From NCBI RefSeq assembly GCF_900142295.1, contig NZ_FSRL01000002.1:124001-188000 (forward strand): a stretch of 64,000 nucleotides of DNA, read 5' to 3'. Each line of letters starts with the position of its first letter. Within the stretch, counting starts at the first letter, position 1. Source of the stretch: Vannielia litorea (GTDB taxonomy: Bacteria > Pseudomonadota > Alphaproteobacteria > Rhodobacterales > Rhodobacteraceae). Below are positions 44,167-53,861 of the stretch, piece by piece. Below the pieces are notes generated by a model. The model was not told the origin of the DNA. It did not search any database and saw only the letters and a list, made by a program, of their open reading frames with translations. Position numbers and translations under genes: made by a program.

Positions 44167-46140
44167 TCAGTCGTCCTTGGGTGTAATGCGCACCGGGATC
44201 CGGGTCACCGTAAGAGGGGCCGGTGCGGTCGAAAAGCTGAAATTCCGCGAGGATTCGCCCGGCGGCGCGGCGGCCGCGGTCAGGAATTCCTCCATGGGGT
44301 TGCCCGCGCCCCGGCTCTGCCCGTCATTGGCGAGCCCGGTGAGCGCGCTGCGCGGCGCGCCGTCTTCGGCCGGGGTGGAGAGCACGATCACCTCCTCCAG
44401 CGCCACGCCTTCGCCCTCGTTCAGCATCAGCATCCCCACCGGCACCGTCTCGTTGAAGTTGAGCCGGTTCGAGGTGCCGGATCCGGGGAAGATCGCGCTG
44501 ATGGTGAAGCTCTTGTCGCGGTAGAGCACGGTCACGTCCTGCGCCTTGCTCGAGGTGTTGCGGATGTGGAGCCAGAGCTGGGCGCAATGCGGCACGGACT
44601 CCGGCGCAGGGCGGATGCCCGCCTGCGTGGTGCCGTCGCAATCCGCCGGGATCATCTCGGCCTCCACCTTCACCGGCGGGCCGGAGATGGAAAAGCCGCC
44701 CTTCGCCGCGCTCTCGGCCTGGGTCAGCGCGCCTTCGAGCCGCACCACCTGCCCGAGCCGTGGCAAGGCCTCCGCCAGGTCGGCGGCGCCAAAACGGGGC
44801 GAAGAGCCGGGCCCGTCCGGGTCGAGCACCCCGTCGGGGCCGGTCACGGCGAGCCTGCCGCCCGTCAGAACCAGGGCGCGGTCGGGCTGCTCCGCGTTCC
44901 ACGCGACGCCATCGACAAGCCCCTCGGCCTGAAGCCGGGCCAGCTCTTCGGTAATCGCGGAGTAATCCGCGCCATCGGCAACCACCGGCGCGGAGAGCCT
45001 GAGCGGGGTCGCCTCGGCCGGCGCCAGCGATGTCACCTCGGCATACCGCGCGCCCTCGGGCAGGGCCGAAAGTGTGGCGTCCAGGGCGGTCAGCCCTGTG
45101 ATGGTCGCCGTTCCGAGTGCCGCGCCGCCCACCGCTGCGGAATAGAAGGTCACCTCGCTGCCGAGCGTCAGCCCGGCCAGCAACCCGGCCTTCAGCCCGC
45201 CGTCGACCCGCAGCCTTGCCCCGGCCTCGGCTCCGCCAAACACCGGCGCGGCCATCAGGGTGCCTTCGCCGTCGGGCGTTTGGGTGGCGGTCGCCGTCTC
45301 CTTGCGCATCCCGTCCATCGTGGCGGCCAGCAGGCCCTCCCAGGTCAGGTCGGGCGTGGCGGCCATCACGCCGGTCAGCACGCGGGTGAACTCGCCGTAC
45401 CAGCTTGCCGGGTCTTCCGGGTCGCCGTGTGGATATTCGAAACTGCGCTGGTCGGATTGCGACGAGTAGAGAAACGCGAAATCGCCTGCGAGGGCCGGGG
45501 CAGGGCGGCTCTCCGCGGCCTCCATCGCCTCCGGTATGCCCAGCATCACCGGCTCCACGTAACGCGCCACGCCCTTGCCCGGCATGGCCCGGAAGCCCGT
45601 GGCCGCGTGGCAGGCATCGAGCACCGCCACCAGCGCCGCGCCATCGGCCATGATCGACTCCGCCGCCGCGCGCAGCTCGTCATCGAGAATCGCGTTCTCG
45701 ACCGCGCCGATCGCGCCCTTCCAGTCCTTCGCATCCGAGGGCAGCAGGATCTCGTCGTAGCCGCCCTGGTCGTCGCCATCTAGGTCGGGGGCCTGGCTGC
45801 CGTGGCCGGAGAAATAGAAGAACACCGTGTCGCCTTCGCCGGTCGCCTCCGCCGCCTCGGCCAGCCCGGCGAGGATCGCCTCGCGTCGGGGCACGCCCAC
45901 GACCACGCCCTCAGGCAACAGGTCGGGCGCCGTGGTGAGCACGGTGATCGCCTCGGGGGCCACGCCACGCCCGATCAGCGTGCGGGCCACCAGCGCCACG
46001 TCGTTCACCGGGCCGCGCAGGTCTGCGTCGAGATACTCGTAATCGCCCACGCCGATCAGCAGAGCGCGGGTTTCAGCCGCCAGGGGCTGTGTCGTGGCCA
46101 GCGCGGCAAGCGCGGCCAGGGGGAGGTGTCGCAGCGTCAT
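44167..46140 (-). CDS. Exported caspase-family (C14-like) protein
   Basis: The 657-aa protein has a signal peptide (HLPLAALAALATTQPLAAE) and a caspase-like domain (about 25-265). The catalytic histidine is in FYFSGHGSQ and the cysteine in LDACHAATG. A long C-terminal part (about 290-657) has beta-rich segments of unknown role. Bacterial caspase homologues usually cut after Arg or Lys. The gene precedes the S1 protease gene by 16 bp. The ATG at 46140 is chosen for the signal peptide; the longer frame to 46245 is upstream of it. Confidence 0.88.
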   Translation of the reverse strand: MTLRHLPLAALAALATTQPLAAETRALLIGVGDYEYLDADLRGPVNDVALVARTLIGRGVAPEAITVLTTAPDLLPEGVVVGVPRREAILAGLAEAAEATGEGDTVFFYFSGHGSQAPDLDGDDQGGYDEILLPSDAKDWKGAIGAVENAILDDELRAAAESIMADGAALVAVLDACHAATGFRAMPGKGVARYVEPVMLGIPEAMEAAESRPAPALAGDFAFLYSSQSDQRSFEYPHGDPEDPASWYGEFTRVLTGVMAATPDLTWEGLLAATMDGMRKETATATQTPDGEGTLMAAPVFGGAEAGARLRVDGGLKAGLLAGLTLGSEVTFYSAAVGGAALGTATITGLTALDATLSALPEGARYAEVTSLAPAEATPLRLSAPVVADGADYSAITEELARLQAEGLVDGVAWNAEQPDRALVLTGGRLAVTGPDGVLDPDGPGSSPRFGAADLAEALPRLGQVVRLEGALTQAESAAKGGFSISGPPVKVEAEMIPADCDGTTQAGIRPAPESVPHCAQLWLHIRNTSSKAQDVTVLYRDKSFTISAIFPGSGTSNRLNFNETVPVGMLMLNEGEGVALEEVIVLSTPAEDGAPRSALTGLANDGQSRGAGNPMEEFLTAAAAPPGESSRNFSFSTAPAPLTVTRIPVRITPKDD

Positions 46141-46243
46141 GGCCGCGATATTATTGGTCAATCGGCCCGTCGCAAGGCCGGTGACCCTCCATGACGGCAA
46201 TTGACACACTTCCAACCTCGTCCCGCCTGCGCTACCCCGGCGC

Positions 46244-47284
46244 ATGGCCTACACCCTGCCCGATCCGCTCTCCGGCACGCCGCTCCCGTTCGACACGGTG
46301 ATCGACGTGCGCTCGCCCTCGGAATACGCCGAAGATCACCTGCCCGGCGCGATCTCGCTGCCGGTGTTCTCCGACGAGGAGCGGGCGCAAGTTGGCACCA
46401 TCTACGTGCAGCAATCGCCCTTCCTCGCCCGCAAGGTCGGCGCGGCGATCCTGGCGCGCAACGCGGCGGCGCATCTGGAGGGGCCGCTGGCCGACAAGGA
46501 CGGCAGCTGGAAGCCGCTGGTCTACTGCTGGCGCGGCGGGCAACGAAGCGGCGGCTTCGCCACCATCCTCGGCCAGATCGGCTGGCGGGTCGACAAGGTG
46601 GAGGGCGGCTACCAGAGCTATCGCCGCGCGGTGGTCAAGGCGCTCTACGAGAGCGACCTGCCGCACCGCGTCGTCCTGCTCGACGGCAACACCGGCACCG
46701 CCAAGACCGAGCTCTTGCACCTGGTCGCCGAGCGGGGCGGGCAGGTGCTCGATCTCGAGGGCCTCGCCAACCATCGCGGCTCGCTCCTGGGCAACCTCGG
46801 CCCGCAACCCGCGCAGAAGGGCTTCGAGACCGCGTTGTTGCAGGCGCTGGCGCGGCTCGATCCGGCCAGGCCCGTGCTGGTGGAGGCCGAAAGCTCCAAG
46901 GTCGGCGAGCTGCTGGTGCCGCCCGCGCTCTGGAAGCGGATGATCGCCGCGCCGCGCATCACCCTGGCCGCAACGCTCGAGGAGCGCGCCCGCTACCTTG
47001 CCCGGATCTACGCCGAGCTGGCCGCCGATGTGCCTTCCCTCACCGCGCTTCTGGCCCAGCTCACCCGCCTGCACGGGCGCGAGCGCATCGCCCGGTGGCA
47101 GGCCCTTGCCGGCGCGGGCGAGGTAGAGACCCTCGCCGCCGAACTCTGTGAGCACCACTACGATCCGCGCTACGCCAAGTCGCGCCGCTCCGAAACGCCG
47201 GAAACCCGGCTGGAGATCACGCTGGACGCGGCGGGCCTGAACCGCGCCGCCGACCGGATCGCCGCGCAGCTCACTGCACTCTGA
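46244..47284 (+). CDS. mnmH: tRNA 2-selenouridine synthase
   Basis: The 346-aa protein (also called SelU or YbbB) swaps sulfur for selenium at the wobble uridine of some tRNAs using selenophosphate. The N-terminal rhodanese domain has its Cys in VYCWRGGQRSGG, followed by a P-loop NTPase-like part GNTGTAKTELL. Its end overlaps the convergent selD gene by 14 bp. SelD provides its selenophosphate. Confidence 0.95.
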   Translation: MAYTLPDPLSGTPLPFDTVIDVRSPSEYAEDHLPGAISLPVFSDEERAQVGTIYVQQSPFLARKVGAAILARNAAAHLEGPLADKDGSWKPLVYCWRGGQRSGGFATILGQIGWRVDKVEGGYQSYRRAVVKALYESDLPHRVVLLDGNTGTAKTELLHLVAERGGQVLDLEGLANHRGSLLGNLGPQPAQKGFETALLQALARLDPARPVLVEAESSKVGELLVPPALWKRMIAAPRITLAATLEERARYLARIYAELAADVPSLTALLAQLTRLHGRERIARWQALAGAGEVETLAAELCEHHYDPRYAKSRRSETPETRLEITLDAAGLNRAADRIAAQLTAL

Positions 47285-49424
47285 CAAACACCTCGCCCGC
47301 CATCACCTGCCCGATCCGAGCGGCGGTGAAGCCCGCAGCCTCCAGCTCCGCCAGCAGTTTCGAGGCCCGGCCCGGCGGCACGGCGGCCAGCAGGCCCCCG
47401 GCGGTCTGCGGGTCGAAGAGCAGGTCGGCCGCCGCCGGGGCCGGAGCGGGCAGGGCGATCCGGTCGGCCACGGCAAGCCGGTTCTCCTCCCAGAGCGTCG
47501 ATCGCACGCCCTTTTCCGCCAGTTCGGCCGCCCCCGGCAGCAGCGGGATCGACGCCAGCTTCACCGAGGCCCCCAGCCCGCTCGCCTCGCAGATCGCCAG
47601 CAGGTGCCCCGCAAGGCCAAATCCGGTCACATCGGTCATGGCGTGGGAGGTCGACAGCAGCCGCGCCGCATCGCCCTGCGCCCGCGCCATCGAGGCCAGG
47701 GCAGCGGCAACCCACTCGGCCCGCGCCTGCCCGCGCATGTCTCCCGCCAGCACCGTGCCGGTGCCCAGCGGCTTGGTCAGGATCAGCGCATCGCCCACCT
47801 GCGCGCCGTCCAGCCCCACCGGAAACTCGGTGCGGAGCCCGGTCACGGTAAAGCCCAGCTGCACCTCGGCCCCCATCGACGAATGCCCGCCCACCAGCTC
47901 GGCCCCTTCGGCACGGAACACCGCGCTGGCGGCGGCCAGAACCTCGCGCATCGAGCGGGCCTGCATCGGCGGGGCCATGCGCGGCAGGGTGACCGAGGCC
48001 AGCGCCGCCTGTGGCCGCGCGCCCATGGCCCAGACATCGCCCAGGGCATGCACGGCCGCGATCCGCGTCATCAGCGCAAGGTCCTCGGTGAAGCCGCGCA
48101 GGTGATCGGTGGTGATCACCTGCCAGTCGCCCTCCATCGCCAGAATCGCGGCGTCGTCGCCGGGCAGGCTCACCACGTCGTCGCGGTCCGGTGTGGGCAG
48201 CTCGGCCAAGGCGGCCTTCAGCGCGCCGGGGGCGATCTTGGCCCCGCAGCCGGCGCAAAGCACCGGCTCGTCGTGCACGCCCTCCGCCGCCATCGCGGGA
48301 TAGTCGGTGAACTTGCGCATGAACGCCCGGTCGATCCTGTCTTTCACCCGCCAGACCCAGTCGCCCGAGGCCACCAGCCCGAGTTTCTCGCCCAGGGCGG
48401 CCTTCTCGCCCAGCGAGATGAGCTTGAGGTAGTCGCGCTGCGGGCGGAACGGCTGCAACGGCGTCGTGCCGGCCACCTCCCGCCGCAGGTTCTCCTCCAG
48501 CACCGGCGCGGCCCGCACGGCATAAACCCCGGCCTTGGGTCGCGGGTCCGGCTCGAAATGCGCGCAATCGCCCACCGCAAAGATCGCCGGATCGCTCACG
48601 CTGCGCAGGTCCGCCCCCACCCGCACGAAACCGTCGTTCAGGGCCAGCCCGGTTGCGGCGAGCCAGTCCTGCGCCCGTGCCCCGCCCGCGCCGATGACGA
48701 AATCGGCAGCCAGGCTGCGGCCGTCGGCCAGCACCACCGCATCGGCCTCGACCCGCTCCACCCGCGCCTGCTCCACCAGCGCGATGCCCGACTTGCGCAG
48801 CTCTTCGAAGAGCCGCGCCCGCGCCGCGCCACCAAGCGCCGTCAGGGCGGCGCCCGCATCGACCAGCGTCACCCGAGGCGCCGCGCCACCAGCGGCCAGC
48901 CGGTGCCGGGCCGCCATCGCCAGCTCCACCCCCGCCACGCCTGCGCCGATCACCACCACCCGTGCCGCGCCCGGATCGGTGGCAAAGGCCTCCCAGCGGG
49001 CGGCAAAGGCGTCGAGCGGCTTGGCCGGGCTGGCGTGCTCGGAAAACCCGGGCAGGGCGGGCATGTCTGAGGTCACGCCCACGTCGAGCGACAGGATGTC
49101 ATAGCCCAGCCGAAGCAGGCCCGCGCCGGTCTCCACCACCAGTTCCCGCGCCTCCCGGTCGATCGCGGTTGCCCGGCCGTCGATCAACCGCGCGCCGGCA
49201 AAGCGGCACAGGCGGTGCAAGTCGATCAGCAGCGTGTCGCGCTCGTAATGTCCGGCGATGTGCCCCGGCAGCATGCCCGAGTAGGGCGCCGTGGTGCCGG
49301 GGTTGACGAGGGTGAGCCGCGCACCTGCCAGCGGGGCCATCCCGAGCCGGCGCAGCACCAGCGCATGGGCATGGCCGCCACCGACCAGCACGATGTCTTT
49401 GCTCAGGCTGGGCAGGGCTTGCAC
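47271..49424 (-). CDS. selD: NDH-like FAD oxidoreductase fused to selenophosphate synthase
   Basis: The 717-aa protein has an N-terminal pyridine-nucleotide-disulfide oxidoreductase domain (about 1-370; VGGGHAHALVLRRLG, VIGAGVAGVELAM, FAVGDCAHFE). The C-terminal SelD domain has the catalytic Cys in LCAGCGAKIAPG. It joins selenide and ATP to make selenophosphate; the fused NADH-oxidoreductase may deliver selenide. NDH-SelD fusions are known in many proteobacteria. No selA, selB or SECIS-bearing gene is seen, so selenium here may go only to tRNA. Confidence 0.93.
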   Translation of the reverse strand: MQALPSLSKDIVLVGGGHAHALVLRRLGMAPLAGARLTLVNPGTTAPYSGMLPGHIAGHYERDTLLIDLHRLCRFAGARLIDGRATAIDREARELVVETGAGLLRLGYDILSLDVGVTSDMPALPGFSEHASPAKPLDAFAARWEAFATDPGAARVVVIGAGVAGVELAMAARHRLAAGGAAPRVTLVDAGAALTALGGAARARLFEELRKSGIALVEQARVERVEADAVVLADGRSLAADFVIGAGGARAQDWLAATGLALNDGFVRVGADLRSVSDPAIFAVGDCAHFEPDPRPKAGVYAVRAAPVLEENLRREVAGTTPLQPFRPQRDYLKLISLGEKAALGEKLGLVASGDWVWRVKDRIDRAFMRKFTDYPAMAAEGVHDEPVLCAGCGAKIAPGALKAALAELPTPDRDDVVSLPGDDAAILAMEGDWQVITTDHLRGFTEDLALMTRIAAVHALGDVWAMGARPQAALASVTLPRMAPPMQARSMREVLAAASAVFRAEGAELVGGHSSMGAEVQLGFTVTGLRTEFPVGLDGAQVGDALILTKPLGTGTVLAGDMRGQARAEWVAAALASMARAQGDAARLLSTSHAMTDVTGFGLAGHLLAICEASGLGASVKLASIPLLPGAAELAEKGVRSTLWEENRLAVADRIALPAPAPAAADLLFDPQTAGGLLAAVPPGRASKLLAELEAAGFTAARIGQVMAGEVFVRVQ

Positions 49425-49621
49425 GCGGGCGGTCTCCAGAGGCTTCGGCTCACGATACCGCCCCCGGACGCCGGGGCAAATGCCTCTCCGTCACCCTGCG
49501 GTTTCCATTGCCGCATCAAGCCCCGCCGAATGCGTCGATTGGCGGGGAAACAGCAACAATGCCCTGCGCCTTTTCCCTCTTGACGCCCCGACCCCCGCCC
49601 ACTACATCGGCCCACGCTTCT

Positions 49622-49698
49622 GGCGGAGTAGCTCAGTTGGTTAGAGCAGCGGAATCATAATCCGCGTGTCGGGGGTTCAAGTCCCTCCTCCGCTACCA
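49622..49698 (+). tRNA. tRNA-Met (CAU, elongator type)
   Basis: The sequence folds as a tRNA with acceptor GGCGGAG/CTCCGCT, D-arm AGCTCAGTTGGTTAGAGCA, anticodon stem GCGGA/TCCGC with loop ATCATAA (anticodon CAT), T-loop GTTCAAGTC and encoded CCA. It lacks the C1-A72 mismatch of the initiator. tRNA-Ile2 is the alternative. A tyrosine recombinase gene starts its 3' side, so this is the likely attachment site. Confidence 0.93.
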
Positions 49699-49755
49699 AG
49701 CCTTTCCTGACAGTTCGTGATGGTGCGCCCCGAGCAGGGTGCGCCGTTTGGGCGT

Positions 49756-50796
49756 TCATTTGGGAGAACCTGTTCCGGTTTCGTGCTCTTCGCGCTTGCG
49801 GATCGCGTTCAGAGCGAGCTTTGCGTCGCGGCTCAAGTAGTGTGCGTCAAGGATTGTCTCGACCTGCTTGAGACTGTGGCCGGTAATCGTGGCGATCTCC
49901 GGCGTGGTGCATCCGGCGAGGGCGAGGCGGGTGACTGCGGTGCCGCGAAGGTCATGAAAGGTGAGCCCTTCAACCTCTGCTGCCTTGCAAGCCGTCCGCC
50001 ATGATGCCCGGAAGCCCGACTCTGTCCACGCGGTGTTGCGCAGGGTGGTGAGGATCGTAACCGCTGTCTTCTCGGTGGCATTCAGTGCCTCAAGGAGCGG
50101 CTTCCCGACCGGGATGGTGACCCTCACGCCGGTCTTGCTCTGTTTGAGGCGGATACACGCGCCATCGAAAGCGGACCACGTGAGACGCAGCAGATCGCCT
50201 TGGCGCTGCCCTGTCCAAAGCGCGAGCAGGAAGGCGAGACGAAGGTGGGGTGGAGCAACCTGCATGAAGCGCGCTTCATCTTCTTGTTGCCACACGCTCT
50301 CTACGCGACGCGAGCGATACGTGCGCCCCGGGCGCTCACACGGGTTGCTTGGCACGAGCCCACGGTCCTGTGCCCAAGAGAGAACCAGGGCGAGCACGGA
50401 GTAGGCATAGTCGGCCTGGCGGCGCGACTTGGTAGCCAGAGCGTCTCGCCACGTGAGGAACTCTCCCCTGGTCCGCCGGTCGGTCAGTGCGGCGATCGGA
50501 AAGGCCCCGTAGTCGGCCTCAATGCGACGAAGGTGCTTCTCGTAGTCGCGCCTTGTCCGCGGGGCGAGTTCTTCGAACCGTCGAGATCCGCGGTAGGCGG
50601 TCAACACGAACGCCAAAGTCTCGGACGGGGTCTCTAGTTTGGCCTCGACCGCCTTCTGATAGGCAGCCATGAACTCCGGGTCGCCGGGAGCGCCCGGCAG
50701 ACGAGGCCCACCCTTCCATGCTTAGTAGTAGGTTCGATAGGTTCCGTCGGCGAGCTTGGACTTGACGGTGTTGAGCCCCTTCAGCCGGACGCGCAT
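49756..50796 (-). pseudogene. Tyrosine-recombinase integrase broken by a nonsense codon
   Basis: The frame from the ATG at 50796 reads MRVRLKGLNTVKSKLADGTY then RTYY, and meets TAA at 50722-50724. It continues after it as AWKGGPRLPGAPGDPEF, so one in-frame stop interrupts codon 25. The remaining 304-aa part has the catalytic residues (TGQRQGD with Arg, HDLRGT, a GH pair, and Y in DAHYLS). Expected integrases have YAWKGGPRLPG here. Restart at the ATG at 50670 may leave residual activity, but the DNA-binding arm is lost. It is 58 bp from tRNA-Met. Confidence 0.75.
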
Positions 50797-51011
50797 CAGT
50801 GTTTCTCGCGCGAGCTTCGCTGAGAATTCCACGTGTCGAACGCGTCCTCGGGGCCCGCAAGCGGCCCCTGAGCGGGGCGCTGTGCCGTGTCCACGGAGAT
50901 GAAGCCTTGGGGCGTGATCGTCACGCCGAACACGGTCAATCCTGCGTTCATCGTCGCCTTGATGGCGCGCTGCACGTCGCTCTGCGTAAATTTGGTCTTT
51001 GCCCGAGGCAT
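50796..51011 (-). CDS. Small protein in the excisionase position
   Basis: The 71-aa protein (MPRAKTKFTQSDVQRAIKATM ...) begins with a short helical basic part and ends with a polar tail. It overlaps the integrase start as TGATG. Small genes of this kind commonly precede integrases in Rhodobacterales and may act as an excisionase or accessory factor; the role is unproven. The ATG at 51011 has GGAG upstream, unlike the longer frame to 51071. Confidence 0.65.
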   Translation of the reverse strand: MPRAKTKFTQSDVQRAIKATMNAGLTVFGVTITPQGFISVDTAQRPAQGPLAGPEDAFDTWNSQRSSREKH

Positions 51012-51217
51012 CTCAGTCTCCTGATTATGCGTCGGGTTATAGCGACGGGCCTGTAGGCTTGCGTGTAACAAAGATCACATGAGCGTGATGGGGCGGATAT
51101 GGCGTGGTTGCGGTGCTCTAGCGAACAGTGCGCACGGATAGCCGGTTGGCCAAACCATTCCCGGCCTGGTCACATCCGAGATCTGCAGCTGTGCGAACTT
51201 TGACACGGCCGGGAGGA

Positions 51218-53323
51218 TCAAGCCATGATGGCCGCGTGCATCTGCTCGCCCGGGCCCAAACCGTGTTTCACTTTCTCCACCATAAGATACACGTTCCCGG
51301 TCGTCTGAGCCCACAGTTTCCCGAGGATGTTCTTCTCGCGCGCCTCTGCGGCCGTGACCAAATGCTTCCCCTTGTATTCCACCACAAAGATACGCCCATC
51401 CCTTAGGCGCGCAATAAAGTCTGGGTAGTAGCGGTGGTTAAGTCGAGGGAGCCAGAATGAGGCAGGGTGCCGGGACACGTTGCGCACCCAGACCTCGACC
51501 TCAGAGAGGGCATTCAACTCGACCGCGCAGGTAAACTCGTCACCGCCGACATCGCTATCAAGTAGCGGCACGCGATCGGGGCCGAGGAGATGCTTGTCAA
51601 GCCTGACAGCACCGGTGGAGCGGGTGGGGACCGCGGAGTAGATCGAGGCATCAAAGCGGACCGCCTGCGAGGGGTCGCTGCGTGGGGCTGCGTCCTCGCT
51701 GAACAACGCGGTCTGTCGAGCTTGCACACGCTCCAGCGTAAGGATCTCGTCGAGCTTCCAGCGCAGTCGCGCTGCAATCTGGTGCTGCCACTCTATGAGG
51801 GTGCGGATATGGATGTCGCGGCGTGTCAACAGGTCGGCTACAACGGCGGAGATCCATGGGCGTAACTCGTCGGGCGTCACATGCTGAGTTCGGCATTCCC
51901 GTTCCAGCCACGCCACCAGATGTGCCTCCTGTTCGGCGTCGGGTGGCGCATCAAGACCCCTCAGGATGGGCTGCTCGCGCGAGGTCTGGGTGTAGACCAG
52001 CTTGTCGCCTTGAAGATCGATCTCGACCACGTTTTCGTCGCGGCGGAAGCTCAGCTCCTCCTCGGTCAGCCGGGCCGCATGCTTCGTTAGCGACCAGTCG
52101 ATGCGTTCCATGATCCGGTCGGTCTCGGCCTCAAAAGTTTCTCCCTCCATCTCGACCAGGAGCAGAGGCACCTCGATCACCGCCCCGCGGTCGGCGGCGC
52201 TGCGTGTGGCCTCGACGCGGGCGCGGTGCTTCTCGACAGCCAACTTCAGCCCTGGCCGCGCCTCCTCCGGCACCAGGGCTTCAGCTGCAGCCAAGACGAC
52301 AGGGGTCAACTCGCCCCTCACGCCCACCTTCAGGGTGCCGTCGTCCTGCGCTATGTAGTCGGCACCTTCGTCCTGAAATTGGTTGAGGGCTGCACGGGCC
52401 TCTGGTGTGTCCGGCACAGTGAACTGAAGCACTGGCTTGGGAGCCACCTCGTCAGGATCGAAGAGGTTGCCCTGCGCATCCTCGGCCACGCCGCGCGGCT
52501 TGAGGCTGGCGCGAACTTCCTCGTCAGTGAAGCCCATATCGATCAGTTTGTCGCGCAGCCGGTCTGCTGCTTCGTGGAAGCTGGGCTCCGACACATGGGC
52601 GTAGGCGACGTTGAGCGCGGCATCCTTGCGCCGTTCGGCATATGGCATCCGCAGCACACGGCCAAGAAGCTGCTCCACAGCAGTGGCGGCGGAGAGCCGC
52701 TGGGTCGCGCAGAGCACGTAGGCCGACGGGCAGTCCCATCCCTCCTTGAGCGCCTGCACGGTGATCACGTGCCGGGTCTGCTCGGCCGGGTCGCGCAGGT
52801 TGACCCCGTCCAGCTCGCGCTGCTCTCCGGTCGCGACCTTGATCCAGGCTTCCGGCGCCAACGCGTTCTCCACGAGGTAGGCCTTCAGCTCCTGCACCGT
52901 GGGATGGCCGTTCCTGGCTTGCGCCTGGTAGAGCGCGATAGGGCGGATGTGATCCTTGTCCGCCTTGGCCTTCTCCTCGAGCATGTTCCGGGTGGCGCAG
53001 GTGGCATTTACCGCCTCGCGCCAATCGCTGTGCGGACGAACCCGGATGGGCAGCTTGATCATCTCCTCGTCCTTCAACGCCGTGGCGGTGACGGAGTGGA
53101 GAATATTCTGCATGCCTCGAGGGGTCGCCGTGTAGATGCACTTCACCTGACCGGCGTAGAAGGGCAGCAGCGCCTTCAGGGCCTCCAGGTTGTCGCCCTG
53201 CACCAGCAGCCCCTCGGTGCCACCGGGCCGCGACAGCTCCGGCACCTCGTCGAGCAGCCGGTAGGGCACCCGGTCCGCCGCCCTCAAGTCGTCCTCACGC
53301 GTCAGCCAGTTGAGCAGCGGCAT
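51218..53323 (-). pseudogene. mod::res deletion fusion of a type III restriction-modification system
   Basis: The 701-aa frame begins with residues 1-64 like the N-terminus of a type III methyltransferase Mod (LTREDDLRAADRVPYRLL, LLVQGDNLEALKALLPFY, GQVKCIY). Then, with no gap, it reads TATPRGMQ... and continues as the C-terminal two thirds of Res. The Res part keeps motif VI (LLGRVLRMPYAE) and the nuclease-like PDFIARLRDGRIFVVEYKGK. Walker A and B, the DPPY motif and the Mod catalytic core are gone. A deletion near 53131 joined the two genes in frame. It cannot be a working R-M system. Confidence 0.8.
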
Positions 53324-53474
53324 GCCCGTCCCCCTTGCACCTCTCCGGCTGTTTCGCCGGTTGGGGGCACCTTAGGGCGCGGGGCAGGGGAGGGGAAGGC
53401 GCCGGTGGTTCTGTCGCGGATTCCACCCTGAAAGGGTCAAAGCCGGCTTCCCCCAGTGCCCTTCGAGTCCACAT

Positions 53475-53565
53475 AGGCAGATTTGCCCCGCCCAGCAGTC
53501 GCGGCGCCGAGACGCATCTGGATGGCAGCTCTCGGGAACTTCTAGGACTTCCAAGGGATCCACCG
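53475..53565. repeat. Dispersed 91-bp intergenic element, copy B
   Basis: This element matches 10159-10249 over 91 bp without gaps, with identical blocks AGGCAGATTTGC, GGCGCCGAGACGCA, CTAGGACTTCC and GGGATCC. It lies in the gap beyond the mod::res gene. Both copies stand in gene-free gaps, 43 kb apart. Confidence 0.6.
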
Positions 53566-53861
53566 GGCGACCGAGGGAGCTAGATCCTTTCCTTGACCAG
53601 AACCAGACTGCTTGCGGATTGACAGTGAATGATTGGTGGCTGTCATTGTGCGGAGCAAGGCACCACTACATGTTGATGCAGCCCAGCATTCCGTGAGCTT
53701 TTACAGGAGTGTTTGCGGCCATAATTCGTGACGAAAGCGAGCACCGGAGCTCGACAATTTTGCCTGTGTGGTTGGTGGTGTCCTTCGCTGCGTGCGTCAG
53801 CAGTGAATTATTAAGAAATAAGGCGCGTAGGCACGCTGAGCTGGAAGCAGAGAGGTTGCCG

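Noticed and set aside
53335..53583. Short frames near repeat copy B
   Set aside because: They follow the repeat and have no domain; the repeat itself may be a coding fragment but is not intact.
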